From: Macrocystis pyrifera
Taxonomy: Eukaryota > Sar > Phaeophyceae > Laminariales > Laminariaceae
Direction of reading: 5' to 3'
NCBI GenBank assembly: GCA_031763025.1
Contig: JASSKH010000007.1
Location: 3,067,776 to 3,131,775 of the forward strand
Length of the DNA stretch: 64,000 nucleotides
Shown: in pieces, positions 36,527-48,848 of the stretch
How the letters are laid out: the number at the start of each line of letters is the position of its first letter
Numbering within the stretch: the stretch's first letter is position 1
Program-made: the position numbers and the translations under genes
Notes under the pieces: model-generated
What the model saw: the letters and a program-made list of their open reading frames with translations, nothing else
Databases searched by the model: none
What the model was told of the DNA's origin: nothing

Positions 36527-36961
36527 TCCTGCCACAATTACTTTTACCATTACCGAGGCTTCTGGCACGTGGTGCGCGAAGCGCATCCCGCCGGAGGCCA
36601 AAATTTGGGCATTTTATCAATCCTGCCGTCGACGCCAATGTGAGATAGGTGTATCTCAGGTTCGACCTGTATCTGCACCAAGCTTCTCTTCGTGTAGGGT
36701 GTAGCGTGTAGGAAACGACAGGTATCGGTGATGCTTGGCACGGCAAGCCGAGCAGAAGTGATCATGAGACAAGACACGAGTCAACTCACATCGACGATTA
36801 TGACAGCTGTCGTCATCGTCAGCAACTACTTGGTGACGGAGATTGGGAATTCCCTGCCTCAACTATCATCAGATCTACGAAGATCTGTGGCCACTTTTGT
36901 ACAAGAGTCAATATCCACGATAGAGGACGAACACCTTCTGTTCATGCGCGATCTTGCATGA
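36527..36961 (+). CDS. Putative two-exon gene end, two competing frames
   Basis: Exons 36527-36639 and 36722-36961 are bounded by CGACAG, AAT|GTGAGA and CGACAG. Splicing is phase-consistent in two different frames. Frame I ends with a helical stretch (QLTSTIMTAVVIVSNYLVTE ... STIEDEHLLFMRDLA) and a stop at 36961. Frame II begins TITFTITEASGTWCAK, continues through PPEAKIWAFYQSCRRR and stops at 36978. Frame I looks more protein-like in exon 2 and frame II in exon 1. No family was recognised. Confidence 0.3.
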
Positions 36962-37364
36962 CAGATATAGCCAACTGACGGTAGAGAAACGACCTGAGAC
37001 TCACCATAATGCGTAAATATGCTCAAAATGTGCGTCTTGCACGTTTATTTTACTCTCTCGTAGTAATCGGGCATCTGGCTCCTTTTAGCGTACAAAAACA
37101 CTATAACATCCTTGTACGGACTTCCAAAAAAACAAGCAGCCCACGGCGAAATGAACCCTGAAAAAAACGCCTACGGTGAAAAGGGGGGGGCCGCACATTT
37201 GTTTTCGCTTTCGGCGCATATAGGTGCGGCACCGAAAAAACGGAGGTGCAGCAAGCCGCACATTGACCCTAGCACATGATGCGCTCGGCGAAAATCTCGC
37301 CAAAAATGTACGCCAGCGCACCGCCGCACGCTCTAAGTATAACCCTGATTATTACTGCTGTTAC

Positions 37365-37473
37365 TATTACGGGGGACCATAGTTAATAGGACCAAATTTT
37401 GTCAGTAAAAATAGTGAAATATATAGGTTTTTATGTATACCGTAGGTCCTATTAACTATGGACCCCCGTAATA
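37365..37473. mobile_element. 110-bp palindromic MITE
   Basis: TATTACGGGGGACCATAG ... CTATGGACCCCCGTAATA. Confidence 0.8.
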
Positions 37474-38679
37474 CTACTGCTACCAGGTACGTGGCGCCTG
37501 ATGTATAATACAAGTATGCCTGGTATATAGAGTATTGCCAACAAGCGGTAAAATAACGGGTGGTATGAGTGGGTATATTTTACGGCCCTGAACACAGCAC
37601 CGCGGATAGTCCTCTCAAAAATGTTCACAAACAACTATACCAGGCACCAGTACCATACTACTGTAGTGTAGTACGCGCTATTTCCAGGTATAGGTGCTGC
37701 ATGTTCGACCCCCCTTCTGATTGACCGCGGCTCCGCTCTCTATCTACTGATATCCCGCAAAACAAATACACGCAAACATATTGTTATGATACACAACAAT
37801 CGAAAGGCCGACCGCTATCATACCGCTGCCCGTGCTGCCGTAGCGACCCGTGGAACCAGCGGTCCATTACCTTAGTTTCACCTCATTTTTAGAAACACGC
37901 CCCGTGATGGGCAGACAGATGCACAGCAACAAGAAAGTCTACGAATCGCAGACAAACAAATAACAAAATAACAACCTCGTCCCACGGACCCTGGGGCATT
38001 TTCGGCGCGGACAGCACGGAGAAATTTCGGCACGGACGCGGAGAAATTTCGAAAGTCGGAAGCTAAGTTGGGACTGCTGTAGAACGCGTTTTGTTGTTGC
38101 GTGCCACCCGACAACGAGTCAGTACTCGAAGTAAGCCGCTGTAGTGTTTTGTTGTTGTAAATCGCATTGTACATATATGTCTGGTGTATCGCCTGTAAAA
38201 ACAACGTACCGGAATGAGTATCACGAGAAAACTGTATATCGAGTGTTATGATACTGAAATATATCACAAAAACTCAGTTAGCTGTCGAGGCATCGGGGCC
38301 CTTCGACCGCTTGTTATTCAAAGTACTCGGGGTGTTTGCATGATCGTATATGACCGCCATCACCAGGCCTGCTTCCTCCGCAAGGCAACCCCTTTACTGG
38401 GTCACCGTGAGAGGTAATGAATACGAGCATGTCGTGGCGGTAAAACTCGAAATCATTTCATACCTTGATATTATACGTATAACGCAACGCGAAAATGGAG
38501 GCGGAGGGCGCGCGTTAAAACATAACATTATCGACATTGTTCGTCAAGCTCTTGCTTCGCTGTGCAATGGGAGTACTGTGGCGTGTGGTAAATATGAGCA
38601 TGTACCCGTGCAGCTGTTCTGTGCGGATATTTTAAATCTTGGAGTAGGCGGACGAAGGGCCCTCATCTCAAACCTTGGC

Positions 38680-38760
38680 AAGCAACACGGAGCAACACGC
38701 AACACGGAGCAACACGCAACACGGAGCAACACGCAACACGCAACAGCAGGTAACAGGCAA
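38680..38760. repeat. ACACGGAGCA/ACACGCA microsatellite
   Basis: GGAGCAACACGCAACAC repeated about four times. Confidence 0.75.
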
Positions 38761-39253
38761 CGGGGGTGTTTCTGAATCTCCGTGTTGCTCTTCCTCCTTG
38801 GTCCATCTTTCAAGGTCACTTGTTGTTTCGTTGGAGACGATCGATCTTGTGTTTGTTTCTGCACGTATTTTGTACTTGATGTACGAGTGTATGATTATCC
38901 TGTACCTCGTACATTTGATGTGCCTGTCAGCAATCCGGTGCGGTCTATAGTCTATATAGTATGTATTTAACGAAGTAACATAATATAAAGTTTATCATAT
39001 ATACCAAGTAGTCTATAGGAATCTATAGTCTAGATTATGGGTTATAGAACTCCTAGTCTATATGTCTATAGTCTGTAGCGTCCGGCACTGGTTGGTCGGT
39101 CTTTCGTTCACCATTAACGTTTTGGTTAAAGGTTGAACGTCTCAAAAATGGAAAAGAAAACAGCTTTTCTTGGAGTAAAGTTTCATCCCCTTCCTCCTAA
39201 ATACGGGGACATGGCGTCGACGGCAGGACACGTACGCGATCCACTACGCTAGC

Positions 39254-40193
39254 ATGTTGGCAATGGTAATCGGAGAGCTCATCCTCAAAATCAGCCAGCA
39301 GGGCATATACGTTAAGATGGACGCTTTGTGGGACCTCCTCGACCAACAGCAGCTGGAGGTGTGGGAAATAATCTTCCATTGTCTAGCGATACCAGCTCAG
39401 GAAAAGATCAGAACCACCACACCACCTGACCTGCTGGTACCGTACAGGTGTCTCCTTTATCAGCAAGCGGAATACAAAAGACACGCACGGAAGAGGTGCC
39501 TGGAACATTTAAGAGTACCGCAAGCCAAGAGAGACGAACTAATCACCCCCCGCACGCGCAAGAACGGGAATTTGAAGCGGAAAGGAAAGAGCGGAAAGGG
39601 AAAGAGCACACGCCTACGAATGGAGCAGCGCCATCCCGCCACCTGGCCTATCGAGTCAGAATCAGTCGTTTGGCACAAGCGGCAGTGGATAATGGGCATC
39701 AACCGCTGAAGGATAGTGGAGATATGGGGACGCAAAGGAGGAGGAGCGAAAGGAAGAGAGGCAGGAGAAGCATGAGGAGCAGGAGGGGCACGCACGCAGG
39801 GAATATATATATATAAGGGATCTAGGGGGGGAGCTGGTGGCGGAAGATCAAGTGGGACGGGAGCCTAAGCAGCAGCAGTTGACGTCGACGCCGCCGCCAC
39901 CGCCGGGCAAAAACGTTTAGGCAGACGACTTTGCCTAAACGGCTTGGCCCTTGCACTGATAAGCGGGCTACAAGTTGGAGGAGAGCGAGGAACGAGCGGA
40001 GCTGGCGGGGGAGCGCGAGTCCATGGTTGGGGGAACGAGCACGAACGGTGGGGAAGGCGCAGTCCGATACGAAAAAGGCAACGAAAAAATTAAGATCATC
40101 ATCAGCCTGCAGCGGGGCTTTGGAAACCCAGGTCCATATGTTGTTCACTTTTATTCGACGAGTACGCACTCATTGGCGATTTCGTACGAGTAG
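39254..40193 (+). pseudogene. Charged coiled-coil protein gene, frame broken or intron-split
   Basis: The first frame runs 39254-39709 from ATG: a helical N-terminus (LDQQQLEVWEIIFHCLAI) followed by a Lys/Arg-rich tail. Before the tail ends, a second frame takes over with strongly charged content (QEREFEAERKERKGKEH, 39448-39816). A third follows from about 39718 (KEEERKEERQEKHEEQEGHA), closing at 39918. A last open block from 39973 (LEESEERAELAGERESM) ends at a stop at 40193. Consecutive blocks with one composition but different frames suggest either several small introns or a decayed gene. The open frame also extends upstream of the ATG (RRRQDTYAIHYAS). No domain assigned. Confidence 0.35.
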
Positions 40194-40239
40194 CACTGTG
40201 GAATATTTTGGAGCTATTACAATGTCACCCCCCCCCTAC

Positions 40240-40468
40240 ATTTTTATAGGTTGGGCTGGTGCCGGTTGACAAGGATGCTGTAAAACACGCCAATTACGTT
40301 GTGATCTAGACAACCAGCCTACCATGGTATGTTTTTTTTTGTTTGGTGGTCGCATGGGCTGGCGGCTAAGTTAGATAATTATTGCGGGGTGGCCCTGCAT
40401 AAGAGTAATGATCCTATTGCGTGATGTGTAAATGGCAAGGCGCCCACGAGGCAGCAACGTCTTGGAAT
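40240..40468 (+). mobile_element. Diverged SINE-like module A
   Basis: TATAGGTTGGGCTGGTGCCGG, TGTAAAACACGCCAATTACG and CACGAGGCAGCAACG mark module A; no module B follows. Confidence 0.6.
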
Positions 40469-41694
40469 TTCTGCTCTTGAAGTGATAGCACTATTTCTTA
40501 CAGTGTCACACCAAGAGGATTATGGGTTGGATGATCACGGATCTAGGACGGTGTAGACACTGTGCCACGACTATGGAGGCTGTTGGACATGGTCGTGCCA
40601 ATGTATGATAGGTCTAGTACGTATAACTGTAAGTGATCTAGAACATTGCGGTGGATTTTATGTTTTCTCCGAGTGGAAGAATTATGGGGTCCCCGACTGA
40701 CCCGTACGAGAGAGGGCGGTGTCGTAGAGCCCGAGGCTAGAGGTGAGGGAAGTGGAAGGCAGGAACTGACTCGGAAGGCAGGAACTGGCTCGGAAGGCAG
40801 CTTCTCTCGTTCAGGAGGCTTATTCCTTTGTTGCCGCGTTATTCCCGTTTATGATGAGAGAAAAGGGAGCAGTTTGAGAGTGTTTCGATTGAGGCTTGAT
40901 TCGAGGTATCAAGCCCACTCTGCTTCCTTCCATTAACCCGCTAGACGCCTGGCCAGCCCGAATACACGACCTACGCTTATGGCTTCGACGCCCCCACCTT
41001 CGAGGCATCATGGGTAGCCTGCCTGCCTTGGCGGTAAGGGCATGTGGGACAAATGCGGCGGAGTGAGTTATCGTTGTCTGGATCCTCTACTCCACCACAA
41101 ATGCCGTGAAAGAAGACAGGAACTATTTGTAGGCAGGAGCCTGATATATATATATAATTTCAGAGGTCAACGCTTTTACCGACCCTGCTCCCACTTTGCA
41201 TTGTGATCGTACGCCGAACTGATCCCACGTCGACCTGATTGGCCCTGGGTATAAAATACACTTTTGCGAGGAACTTTTCTCGGAAGATGGTCTACTCTTT
41301 TCCTACCGGTGCTCCTACCCAAAGGAGAAGTCAGATCCTAGGATATTACTGTAGCCTACTAAAACCCAATTCTAGGGGTCATCTTGTCTTTTAGGAAAGT
41401 CTGTCCTAGGAACACTCCTTGCGTCCTTACGAAAGCCTTAATAGTACAGACCGTCTTATCTACCGAGAGAAACTTCAGAACCCCCAGGAATACTCTTAAG
41501 GTATTCAGAGCTTTGATCCTTACGACAAAGAGAAACTTCAGAGCCCGATAATAATATTTAGGGGTTGCAGGCTTTGATACTACAAGCTATCTAATATCCA
41601 CTTCTATAGCCCGATATCATATCATATCACCGCGGGATGCCGTTCCTCTCAATTCGACTCCGTTTCTTCGATTCCAATATTATAGCGCTCAGAG

Positions 41695-42328
41695 ATGGCC
41701 CCACGCGGTAACCCTGCAGTGACTAGATACGTTTGCGTGGTTGATGACGGCTCACGCTCTTGGGTCGGTTTTATGACGTCAGCTCCTCGAAATCTTCTGA
41801 CCTATGCGGGTGTCGCTTTTACTACGCCCTTCGATATTTGTCGATGTCGCTTGAACACGTATTGAGAGGATATTTTCTTGCCTGTTTTTGATGTTGTTTG
41901 GGAGTGGGGCAGACAAGCTTATAGGCCAACGATTCCGCAGCGCGTCCCTTGTAACAAACACACTGGTATTTTACGTTTTAGAAATTTCAAAACTCCGAAA
42001 CGTTTCTTGTGTGCGGGTGTGTTCGAACAATACTTGGGTCTTTTGAAAATTGACAGTACCGCAATGTCGAGACGCGGAACGACTCGTCAGGACGGGGAAG
42101 GGAAGATAAAGGGTGACGAAGAGTGCTCTCGATGACCATTATGTTTGGGCCCGTCTGTCCATGCCCTTTGAACGTTCAGGATCAGGCCGTGGATCCAGCC
42201 TTTGTTTTTGTATGCGCCCTGGTAGTGTGGTCTTAGATGGGGATCCGATGGACTTCAGGATCAAGTATCTCGGTCGTTATTCCGATGCAGAGAGAATAAA
42301 TCACCCGCGCGGGTCACCCTTCTGTTAA
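41695..42328 (+). pseudogene. Decayed single-ORF coding region of about 210 codons
   Basis: An ATG at 41695 opens a frame (NPAVTRYVCVVDDGSRSWVG) that meets TGA at 41863-41865. It continues in the same frame with equally protein-like sequence (CNKHTGILRFRNFKTPKRFL) to a TGA at 42133. It resumes in another frame (DDHYVWARLSMPFERSG ... DFRIKYLGRYSDAERI) up to TAA at 42326-42328. One stop and one frameshift fit a pseudogene; recoding is less likely. The 470 bp upstream holds short imperfect duplications (GAGAAACTTCAGA at two places). The family was not recognised. Confidence 0.35.
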
Positions 42329-42422
42329 AACACCGGGATGATCTTGGTGGTGATGAAATTGTAATATAACATGGAGCAGGCATTCTCTGGGGCGTGTACG
42401 ACTAGCAGCCACCGCATGTGTA

Positions 42423-42626
42423 TCAAGACTTGGGCAGCATGAACCCGAGCATCAGGTCGGACTGGACCTCTGCTGACCCCACCGCAACACCTCCAGGGAA
42501 CATGTCGAAGCTATAGAAGTAGCCTTTTACCTCATTATGGCGACCTTGGTAGGTAACGAATTCGTTGCGTACCAAAACTGCAAAGATTGTCAGAGCACCA
42601 GCATCCCCGAGCACCAGCCATGTCAC
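42423..42626 (-). CDS. Putative terminal exon of a membrane protein
   Basis: Minus-strand frame of 67 codons after an acceptor (CACTGAAAG) at 42627, ending at TGA 42423. It has a hydrophobic N-terminal part (TWLVLGDAGALTIFAVLV) and then YQGRHNEVKGYFYSFDMFPG. Upstream on this strand lies a minisatellite with an inserted MITE, which would sit in the preceding intron. No upstream exon was found. Confidence 0.25.
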   Translation of the reverse strand: MTWLVLGDAGALTIFAVLVRNEFVTYQGRHNEVKGYFYSFDMFPGGVAVGSAEVQSDLMLGFMLPKS

Positions 42627-42639
42627 CTTTCAGTGCCCT

Positions 42640-43335
42640 ATTAATAGTAACTGATGAGGACTCAATAATTTCAGCTTTCAGTACCGTACTGCAAGGACTG
42701 GCGAGGACCTAGACCTTCCATCTTTCTTCCAGCTCCCAGTACCCTAGGGATTCGCAAGGACTCGGTCACTTCAGCTTTAAAGCGATTCGGACTCGCTACT
42801 ACGGGGGAAAACAGCGAATAGGACCTACGGTACACACAAAAAATATATATATCTCGCTATTTTTACGAACATTATTTGGTCCTATTTACTATGGCCCCCC
42901 GTAAATAGTCAATGGCTGAGTCCCGAATACCACTGTAGTACTCTGACAACCTTCGGGCGTTTTTCTCGAACAAAGTACACAAAGAACGTGGTTTCTTTTT
43001 GTTTGCCCCGTTGACTCGGTACTCGCGAGGACTCAGTACGTTCAGCCTTTGGTACCTTTGGGACCCTCGAAAACTCAGTCATTTCAGCTCCTGGTACACT
43101 GGCCACTCGCGAGGACTCAGTTATTTTAACTTCTGGTGCTCTACGGACTCACGAGGACTCAGTCATTTCAGCTTTTGGTGCCCTGGGGACTCGCGAGGAC
43201 TCAGTAGTTTCAGCGTCTGGTACCCTGAGACTCGCGAGGACTCTAGCCATTTCAGCTTCCGGTACCTTGAGGAATCCTGAGGGCTGAGTAATTTCAGCTC
43301 CTAGTACCCTGTGGGTTGAGTGCTTCAAAAGGACT
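42640..43335. repeat. About 43-bp minisatellite
   Basis: Units carry CTCGCGAGGACTCAGTCA, TTTCAGCTTCTGGTACCC and a variable spacer, roughly a dozen degenerate copies. Split by the MITE at 42797-42907. Confidence 0.85.
42797..42907. mobile_element. 110-bp palindromic MITE inside a minisatellite
   Basis: TACTACGGGGGAAAACAG ... CTATGGCCCCCCGTAAATA, splitting the 43-bp minisatellite. Confidence 0.75.
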
Positions 43336-43689
43336 CGGGCCCGCGAGTCAATGACTGATCTCTATGACTCGGACTTGAGACTCTGACGACCTTTGCAAAA
43401 CTGTCAGGACTTGTAGATCACTCTAAAACCTACGCACCGCAGAACGGGCGTACAACGCCACGCTCGCAAATGTGAGTTTTGAGGAAAAATTCGATCTCAT
43501 AGCCTTGTTTTTTTCTGCTTCAATTTTTTTCAAATGCACATTTTGCACTTATACATCGCCTCATAGCATCCCGGGCCTCCACCCTCTCCTCCTCGTAACC
43601 GCATTTACTCGGTGCGCGACGCGATCCATTTATACGGCCTCACTCCGATCGTTTTTTACTCCCTCTTTTATTTTCCACTGAACAATCAC

Positions 43690-44036
43690 ATATCGCCTTG
43701 CGCGTGCGTCTCAAACTAAAGTGTATATATGGTATATTCGCTGGCCTGGGTTCCCTCAAATTGGATTGAAGCTGGTGTGGACATCCGTGGGCCTTCAACC
43801 GATCGAGCGATGAGTCTGAAAGACTCCGCCGTTCCAGAGAGAGTCGACTACGACAAATGGCGATTGCGCCTTGGGCGTGCATCTCAAACCACCAGATACA
43901 TACATTTACCACGTTTACTCCCTTGTTCGGTTCCCTCAAGTTGGAGCGAAGATTGTGGGTAGGCGCGCGAGACCGTATACGGGCATCCATCGGCCGTCAA
44001 CCGATCGATGCCTCTCAAAGCCTCCGCCGTTCCGGT
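43690..44036. repeat. Tandem duplication of about 170 bp
   Basis: Copy 1 from ATCGCCTTGCGCGTGCG and copy 2 from GATTGCGCCTTGGGCGTG. Each includes GGTTCCCTCAA(A/G)TTGGA, a CATC(C)GTGGGCC-like segment and a CAACCGATCGA segment. Confidence 0.65.
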
Positions 44037-44109
44037 GGGAGGGGGTTGGGGGGCGGTAGCTATCATCATGCATGGCCGTAGCCGTATGACCATAGATGGG
44101 GGGTCGGGA

Positions 44110-44205
44110 AGGGGGAGGGGAGCGTACTCATTTGTTATTCGCCTTAGTTCATTTTTGACCATTGACCACGCATCCCTTTACAGACGGAGCACCGTGGGGT
44201 GAGGG
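44110..44205 (-). mobile_element. LINE 3'-tail scrap, minus strand
   Basis: Reverse complement of the LINE 3' tail (GACCATTGACCACGCATCCC on plus). A fragment of SINE-like module B (44060-44100) lies on its 3' side. Confidence 0.65.
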
Positions 44206-44516
44206 ATAGTCTCCAAGACGTTCAGAAGGGGGATGGAGGGGGTGTACACATTGTCACATATGGCAGTAGTCGAGCACACCACTACCGGTAAACGCTGCGG
44301 ATAATTCCGCCCCGTGCGTCTTGATGTTTGCATAATTCTTACACTAAATATAAACAAATATAGTAGGGCGTGCATGAGTTTTTCCGACGTTAGGGAGTCG
44401 CGAGCATCGCGAATAACACCCTCGCTTCGCTCCCACACGCACGCACGCGTGGTTTTCCACTGACACCTTTTTGCGTCCCCCCCCCCCCCCCCCCCCCCCG
44501 TATTTTATTACTCGTA

Positions 44517-45046
44517 TTATATATGGGTTGGGTTGGGGTCGGTTGGCGACGACGCTGTAAAACACGCCTCTCACTCCGTGAGCTACTACTGTAGACAACC
44601 AGGGTACCGTTTTCGTTGTTGTTTTTTTTGGCGGTCACACGGCTGGCGGTCGAGTTCGATCATTTTTGTGGGGGGAGAACCTTAACTCCACGCAAGGGGA
44701 ATGATCGTATCACGTGGTGTGTATATGGTAAGGCACCCACCAGGAAGTGAGATAGTAAACTCATTGCTGTCTCTGTAAGTGGCCGCACCAGATAAAAAAT
44801 CAATTCATTGATGCTGTCATCCATCTGCAAGAAAATCCGCCTCAAAAGATGTTCTTAGTAGGATGCAGCTCACCCTTCATGCGACTTGCCCAACAACTCA
44901 CGGCGCTTCGCGCTCGGTGCAGGCAATCAATGCCTGCTTGGTCGGTGAAAATCCGACGTGCTCCGTCCCGGCATTGTAGGGATGCGAGGGTCTATGGTCA
45001 TACGACTACGGCCATGCATGATATCGAGTACCCCCCCTCCCTCCCC
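44517..45046 (+). mobile_element. SINE-like composite repeat, full copy
   Basis: Same A-B order as at 8541, ending CATGCATGATATCGAGTACC and a C-rich run. It is preceded by a C-run of about 20 at 44478-44499 and followed by a 20-bp minisatellite. Confidence 0.75.
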
Positions 45047-45074
45047 GGTCCGATTCTTTCCGAGGTCTCCGACT

Positions 45075-45395
45075 AGCCTGGCAGGTGTACGATTATTTTG
45101 GAGGTCTCCGCCTAGTTTAGAGGTCTCCACCTACTTTGGAGGTCTTCGGCTAGTTTGGAAGCATCCGACTATTTTGGAAATCTCCGAATAGTTTGCAGGT
45201 GTCCGACTAGTTAGGGGGTCTCCGACTAGTTTGGAAGGCTCCGATTATATTGGAGGTCTCCGAATAGTTTGGAGGCATCCGACTATTTTGAAAGTCTCCG
45301 ACTAGTTTGGGGGTCTCCGACTATTTTGGAAATCTCCGAATATTTTGGTGGTCTCCGACTATTTTGCAGCTCCCCGGCTATTAATAGTTTGGGGC
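45075..45395. repeat. 20-bp minisatellite
   Basis: About 16 copies of GGAGGTCTCCGACTAGTTT-type units with variants (ATTTTGGAAATCTCCGAAT). Follows directly on a SINE-like copy. Confidence 0.85.
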
Positions 45396-45399
45396 GTTT

Positions 45400-48264
45400 T
45401 GGTACGGTTCGCGCGCCGTCGTCAGACCTTCGCTTCGAGCAAGCATACACAACATGCTATGCGGAGCCTTTGCCTGCCGTAGTGCGGCTACTTTTTTTTG
45501 TAAATGTTGTCTGTTTTGTTCGGAATTTGGTTGTGTGCGTGTGTCATTTTTGCCGGCACAATAACTTCGATTTGGTTTGTCGAGGTATGCATCACATATG
45601 TATATATTTGTTCTCATGGTTGTACCGCTTTTCTTCGCCGAGCAGTCAGTGCTGCGGTACGTACGTAGGGGTTGCCCTTTTCGGCCCAAACAGTTTGTCA
45701 TTGACGGAATTTCTCAAGCGAGAAGCCACCCAACATCGTTACCGTACACCCGACGCATACATTAGCAACCCGTTTTAGACCCCTAGGTATGAATAGCGAC
45801 AAAAACCGATGGACCTTTAGTGTTATCAGGCGGCTACGAGCGGCGTCGCTGTACGGGTAGGACGTTGCTGAGCCCGTTGTGCGATACGACTCCTCGCGTT
45901 GTAGCTGAGCACGGGAATCAATCGGTATCACGCCCAATCACGCAGTTGGCCATTGCTGAAATCGTCACCCAGGTTGTATCGTCAGTTTCCCCCTTCTCGA
46001 GCTCCAAGAGGGTCAAGATATATAATTCGTTGGATGCCCATGTAGCCCACGGCATTCACACTAATCGGGCGTACATAGCTTACAATTATTAGGTGCCAGA
46101 CCCTTACAAACAGTATTAGCTTGTATTTCGATTTGCCATTCGACAATGTGTGGCGTTGGTGTCAACAACGAAAAATGATTATGAAACAACAGGATATTCA
46201 TACCACGAACAGCTAAAAGCGTGAGCCTACTATAAATACGTGAAACACGTGTCCAACAAACAAAAACTAGGAAAAGTAGATGTATCTCCCTGTTCTCGTC
46301 CCCCCCATCCCCTCCAGCCGCAAAGGCCAAACGTTTTCCTTCCCTGAACTCGTAGCACGGCTTTGCCTGCATTTTGGGACCTGTGGTGCTATATTCTGTG
46401 CAACCTCCTCTGTGCTCTCTCCATCATCGTTTTTTTTTTTTCCAAGTTTTCATGAAAGCTAATGAAACCCCTTGTTCGACTTTGAGATCGAGAACTTCTT
46501 CGAACGTCGCATCACCTAGCTGCGTGTGATGCTTCGACCTCGCACGCTACGACGCGCTGTATGTGACCTCGTATATTATGTACGTAGTAGGTCGTTTGCG
46601 CAGCACTGCAGCACGTGCAGACGGTATGTGATATCTGTGTAACATGTGTGTATTATGTATCGCAGTAAGATCATAACCTCTCCTTGTCTTCGTATTTCGA
46701 TTTATTTGGCGCTGAAAATGTGTCCAGCTCCTTGTAGTGTAGTGTACTCGCTGTTTCCCCTCACGATTGAAGTGTAGGAGTAGGGAGAACCGCTGGCCAC
46801 TTTGTCCCACTTCCTACTCGATCTCAGATTTGGTCAATATGGCCTCGTCATGGTACCTCCGTCACGTAACTCCTGTACAGCCTCGATCTACCTCTTTGAC
46901 TTTGAACCCCTCCACTCTCCATTGTCCCCCACGTCGCCCTTGTTCTGTTTGGTTTCGACTCAACTCGAACATGTCACCGGACAGACCACCGAACCGCCCG
47001 CGAAACAAGCCGTCGAGCAGGCCGCTGAACAGGCCACTAAAATAGGCCCACCGAACCCGGCCAAAGCCCGCCCCCAAAAGCACTGCAAAATTATTAGCAG
47101 TAGCGGACGCGGCGACGACTTTAGACTTTAGACTTCAGTCCTTAGATTGAGACACGAAAACGAAAGGCCTGTTTGGCGGCCTGAAATCTACGGTCGTCGT
47201 CGCGTCCATTCCAAAAGGTTGGAGTGCTTTAGGCTGAAGGACTTTTCCCTGTTGCGGTATAATACAATGCTGTTTCGCAGTGGGTGGCAGTGTGCAATAG
47301 CGAAAGGGGGCGGGGGTGGCGGAGATTTTTCAAGCAGGGAGGTGATACAACATTAGTGGGTGAGAGCGGTAAAACGGATACTGTACGGAAACTACCGAGT
47401 GCTCGACTGAATGAAATACGCGCTGTACAACGTCACACGTCGAGCGAAAAAGTTCACGTAAAACACCTTGTAGTAAGTGTACTATTAATATTACAAGTCG
47501 AATATACCCGTTGTGCTGTCGTACGGTATCAAGCGCACCTGATATCATCACGATACATCATACACTTTGTGAGTTTTTCGGAAACAACAGTGATCGATAT
47601 CGAGGCGGAGAAGACACGACGACCCTTCCCTGTGGCCACGGCTTTTGTTCAGAAGGCCACGGAGGGGACAAGCCTCCTACGAGTTGAGCTTGAGCTGGAA
47701 AGTAGAAGGGGTGATAGAAATGATTGAAACAGAAGGTAGGCTTCGGACCTGCTACGTATGTACAAAGCAGCGGTGTGTTGCACAGCACACTGACTGACTG
47801 TACGACGAGAAAAACTGTACCACACCGCGAGCGTCAAAACAAACAGTGATGATGCTTAAATATTTTCACGTAAACACGGCGGCAGGTACACGATTAAACA
47901 AAATGCTCAATGGCCTGACTGTTGTTACCTATTTGCTGGCGGTGGCATCGCTTGTAAAAGAGTCGAACCGTCCGAGGGTTCACCTCTTCGCACCTCAAAA
48001 ATCATTAATGCTACAACATGACGTTCACATGTATCCCAAGTATCCCCCCCCCCCCCATAGCAACGTGGGTTGGGTGCATCGGTTTCTCTAAGTTGTGAAG
48101 GGGACAAAGGTGCGGACACTTGATGACGACAATTTTTCTTTGCTCGATTCAACAATGAGACTTCGCCGTAAGGCTACTCGAACGAAGTCATACACACGTA
48201 CGTAGAAGGCTTCCTTCTCTGCCGCACGGTTGTATCTCCCCCCCGTGGTTGTTTTTACCGTCAG
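45400..48264. other. Gap with unlinked open frames
   Basis: Candidate exons end at 45778 (NSLSLTEFLKREATQHRYRT), 46092 (PITQLAIAEIVTQVVSSVS) and 47131 (AKQAVEQAAEQATKIGPPNP, after a CGATCTCAG acceptor at about 46828). I could not chain them. The dispersed repeat core lies at 47600-47730. Confidence 0.3.
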
Positions 48265-48545
48265 GCAGCGCAATGTTGCATGCTGTCGAGGCGCACCTGA
48301 ACAAACTTTCTGAGGCTCTTCGCTTCAATGCAGTACAGGAGTTCAATGAGGAGCCCTGTACCTCACCCCAACACGCAAGGCTTTCGAGCAAAAAAGTGTA
48401 CAAACACCCTACATGGCATAAAGGTAGCATTTTCGCTCCCAATACGTTCGAAAAAATACTTAAGACAGACGGGATTACGATGAGATTGAGTAGTTCCTCT
48501 ATTGGGGAGCACGGTCAGTCGGAAAACAAACAAAATGGCCCATAA
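48265..48545 (+). CDS. Putative terminal exon, hypothetical protein
   Basis: A strong acceptor (GTTTTTACCGTCAG) at 48264 is followed by 92 open codons and TAA. The start is helical (AVEAHLNKLSEALRFNAVQE); later KGSIFAPNTFEKILKTDG. An alternative donor lies at about 48424. No upstream exon or family was recognised. It lies just left of the 1.17 kb tandem array. Confidence 0.3.
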
Positions 48546-48848
48546 ACGGTGCTACACCTACTGCAGTTGCGACCCCTATTGAAGTACGCCTCGTTTACGT
48601 GACGGCTTATTGCTGCGCGTTTCTCATACGGTGGTGGTGGCAGTTGTTGGGCGCGTGGGCCACGATCAGAACCAGTAAACAACGAACGGCACCATCTATT
48701 ACCTCTCTGTTTTAGAACTCACTCGGGCCGCCCGCGCGTCCGTCCCCCCCCCCCCCCCCCCCCGCCGGACATTTGCTGGGGCGTTTTACGTTATCTCACG
48801 CCAGCCCCTTGATTTGCCGACTGCTTGCTGGTGTCTATGTCTGTATGT

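Noticed and set aside
42640-43335. Possible CRISPR-like array
   Set aside because: Units are degenerate, there are no unique spacers of fixed length, no cas genes, and the window is clearly eukaryotic; it is a minisatellite.
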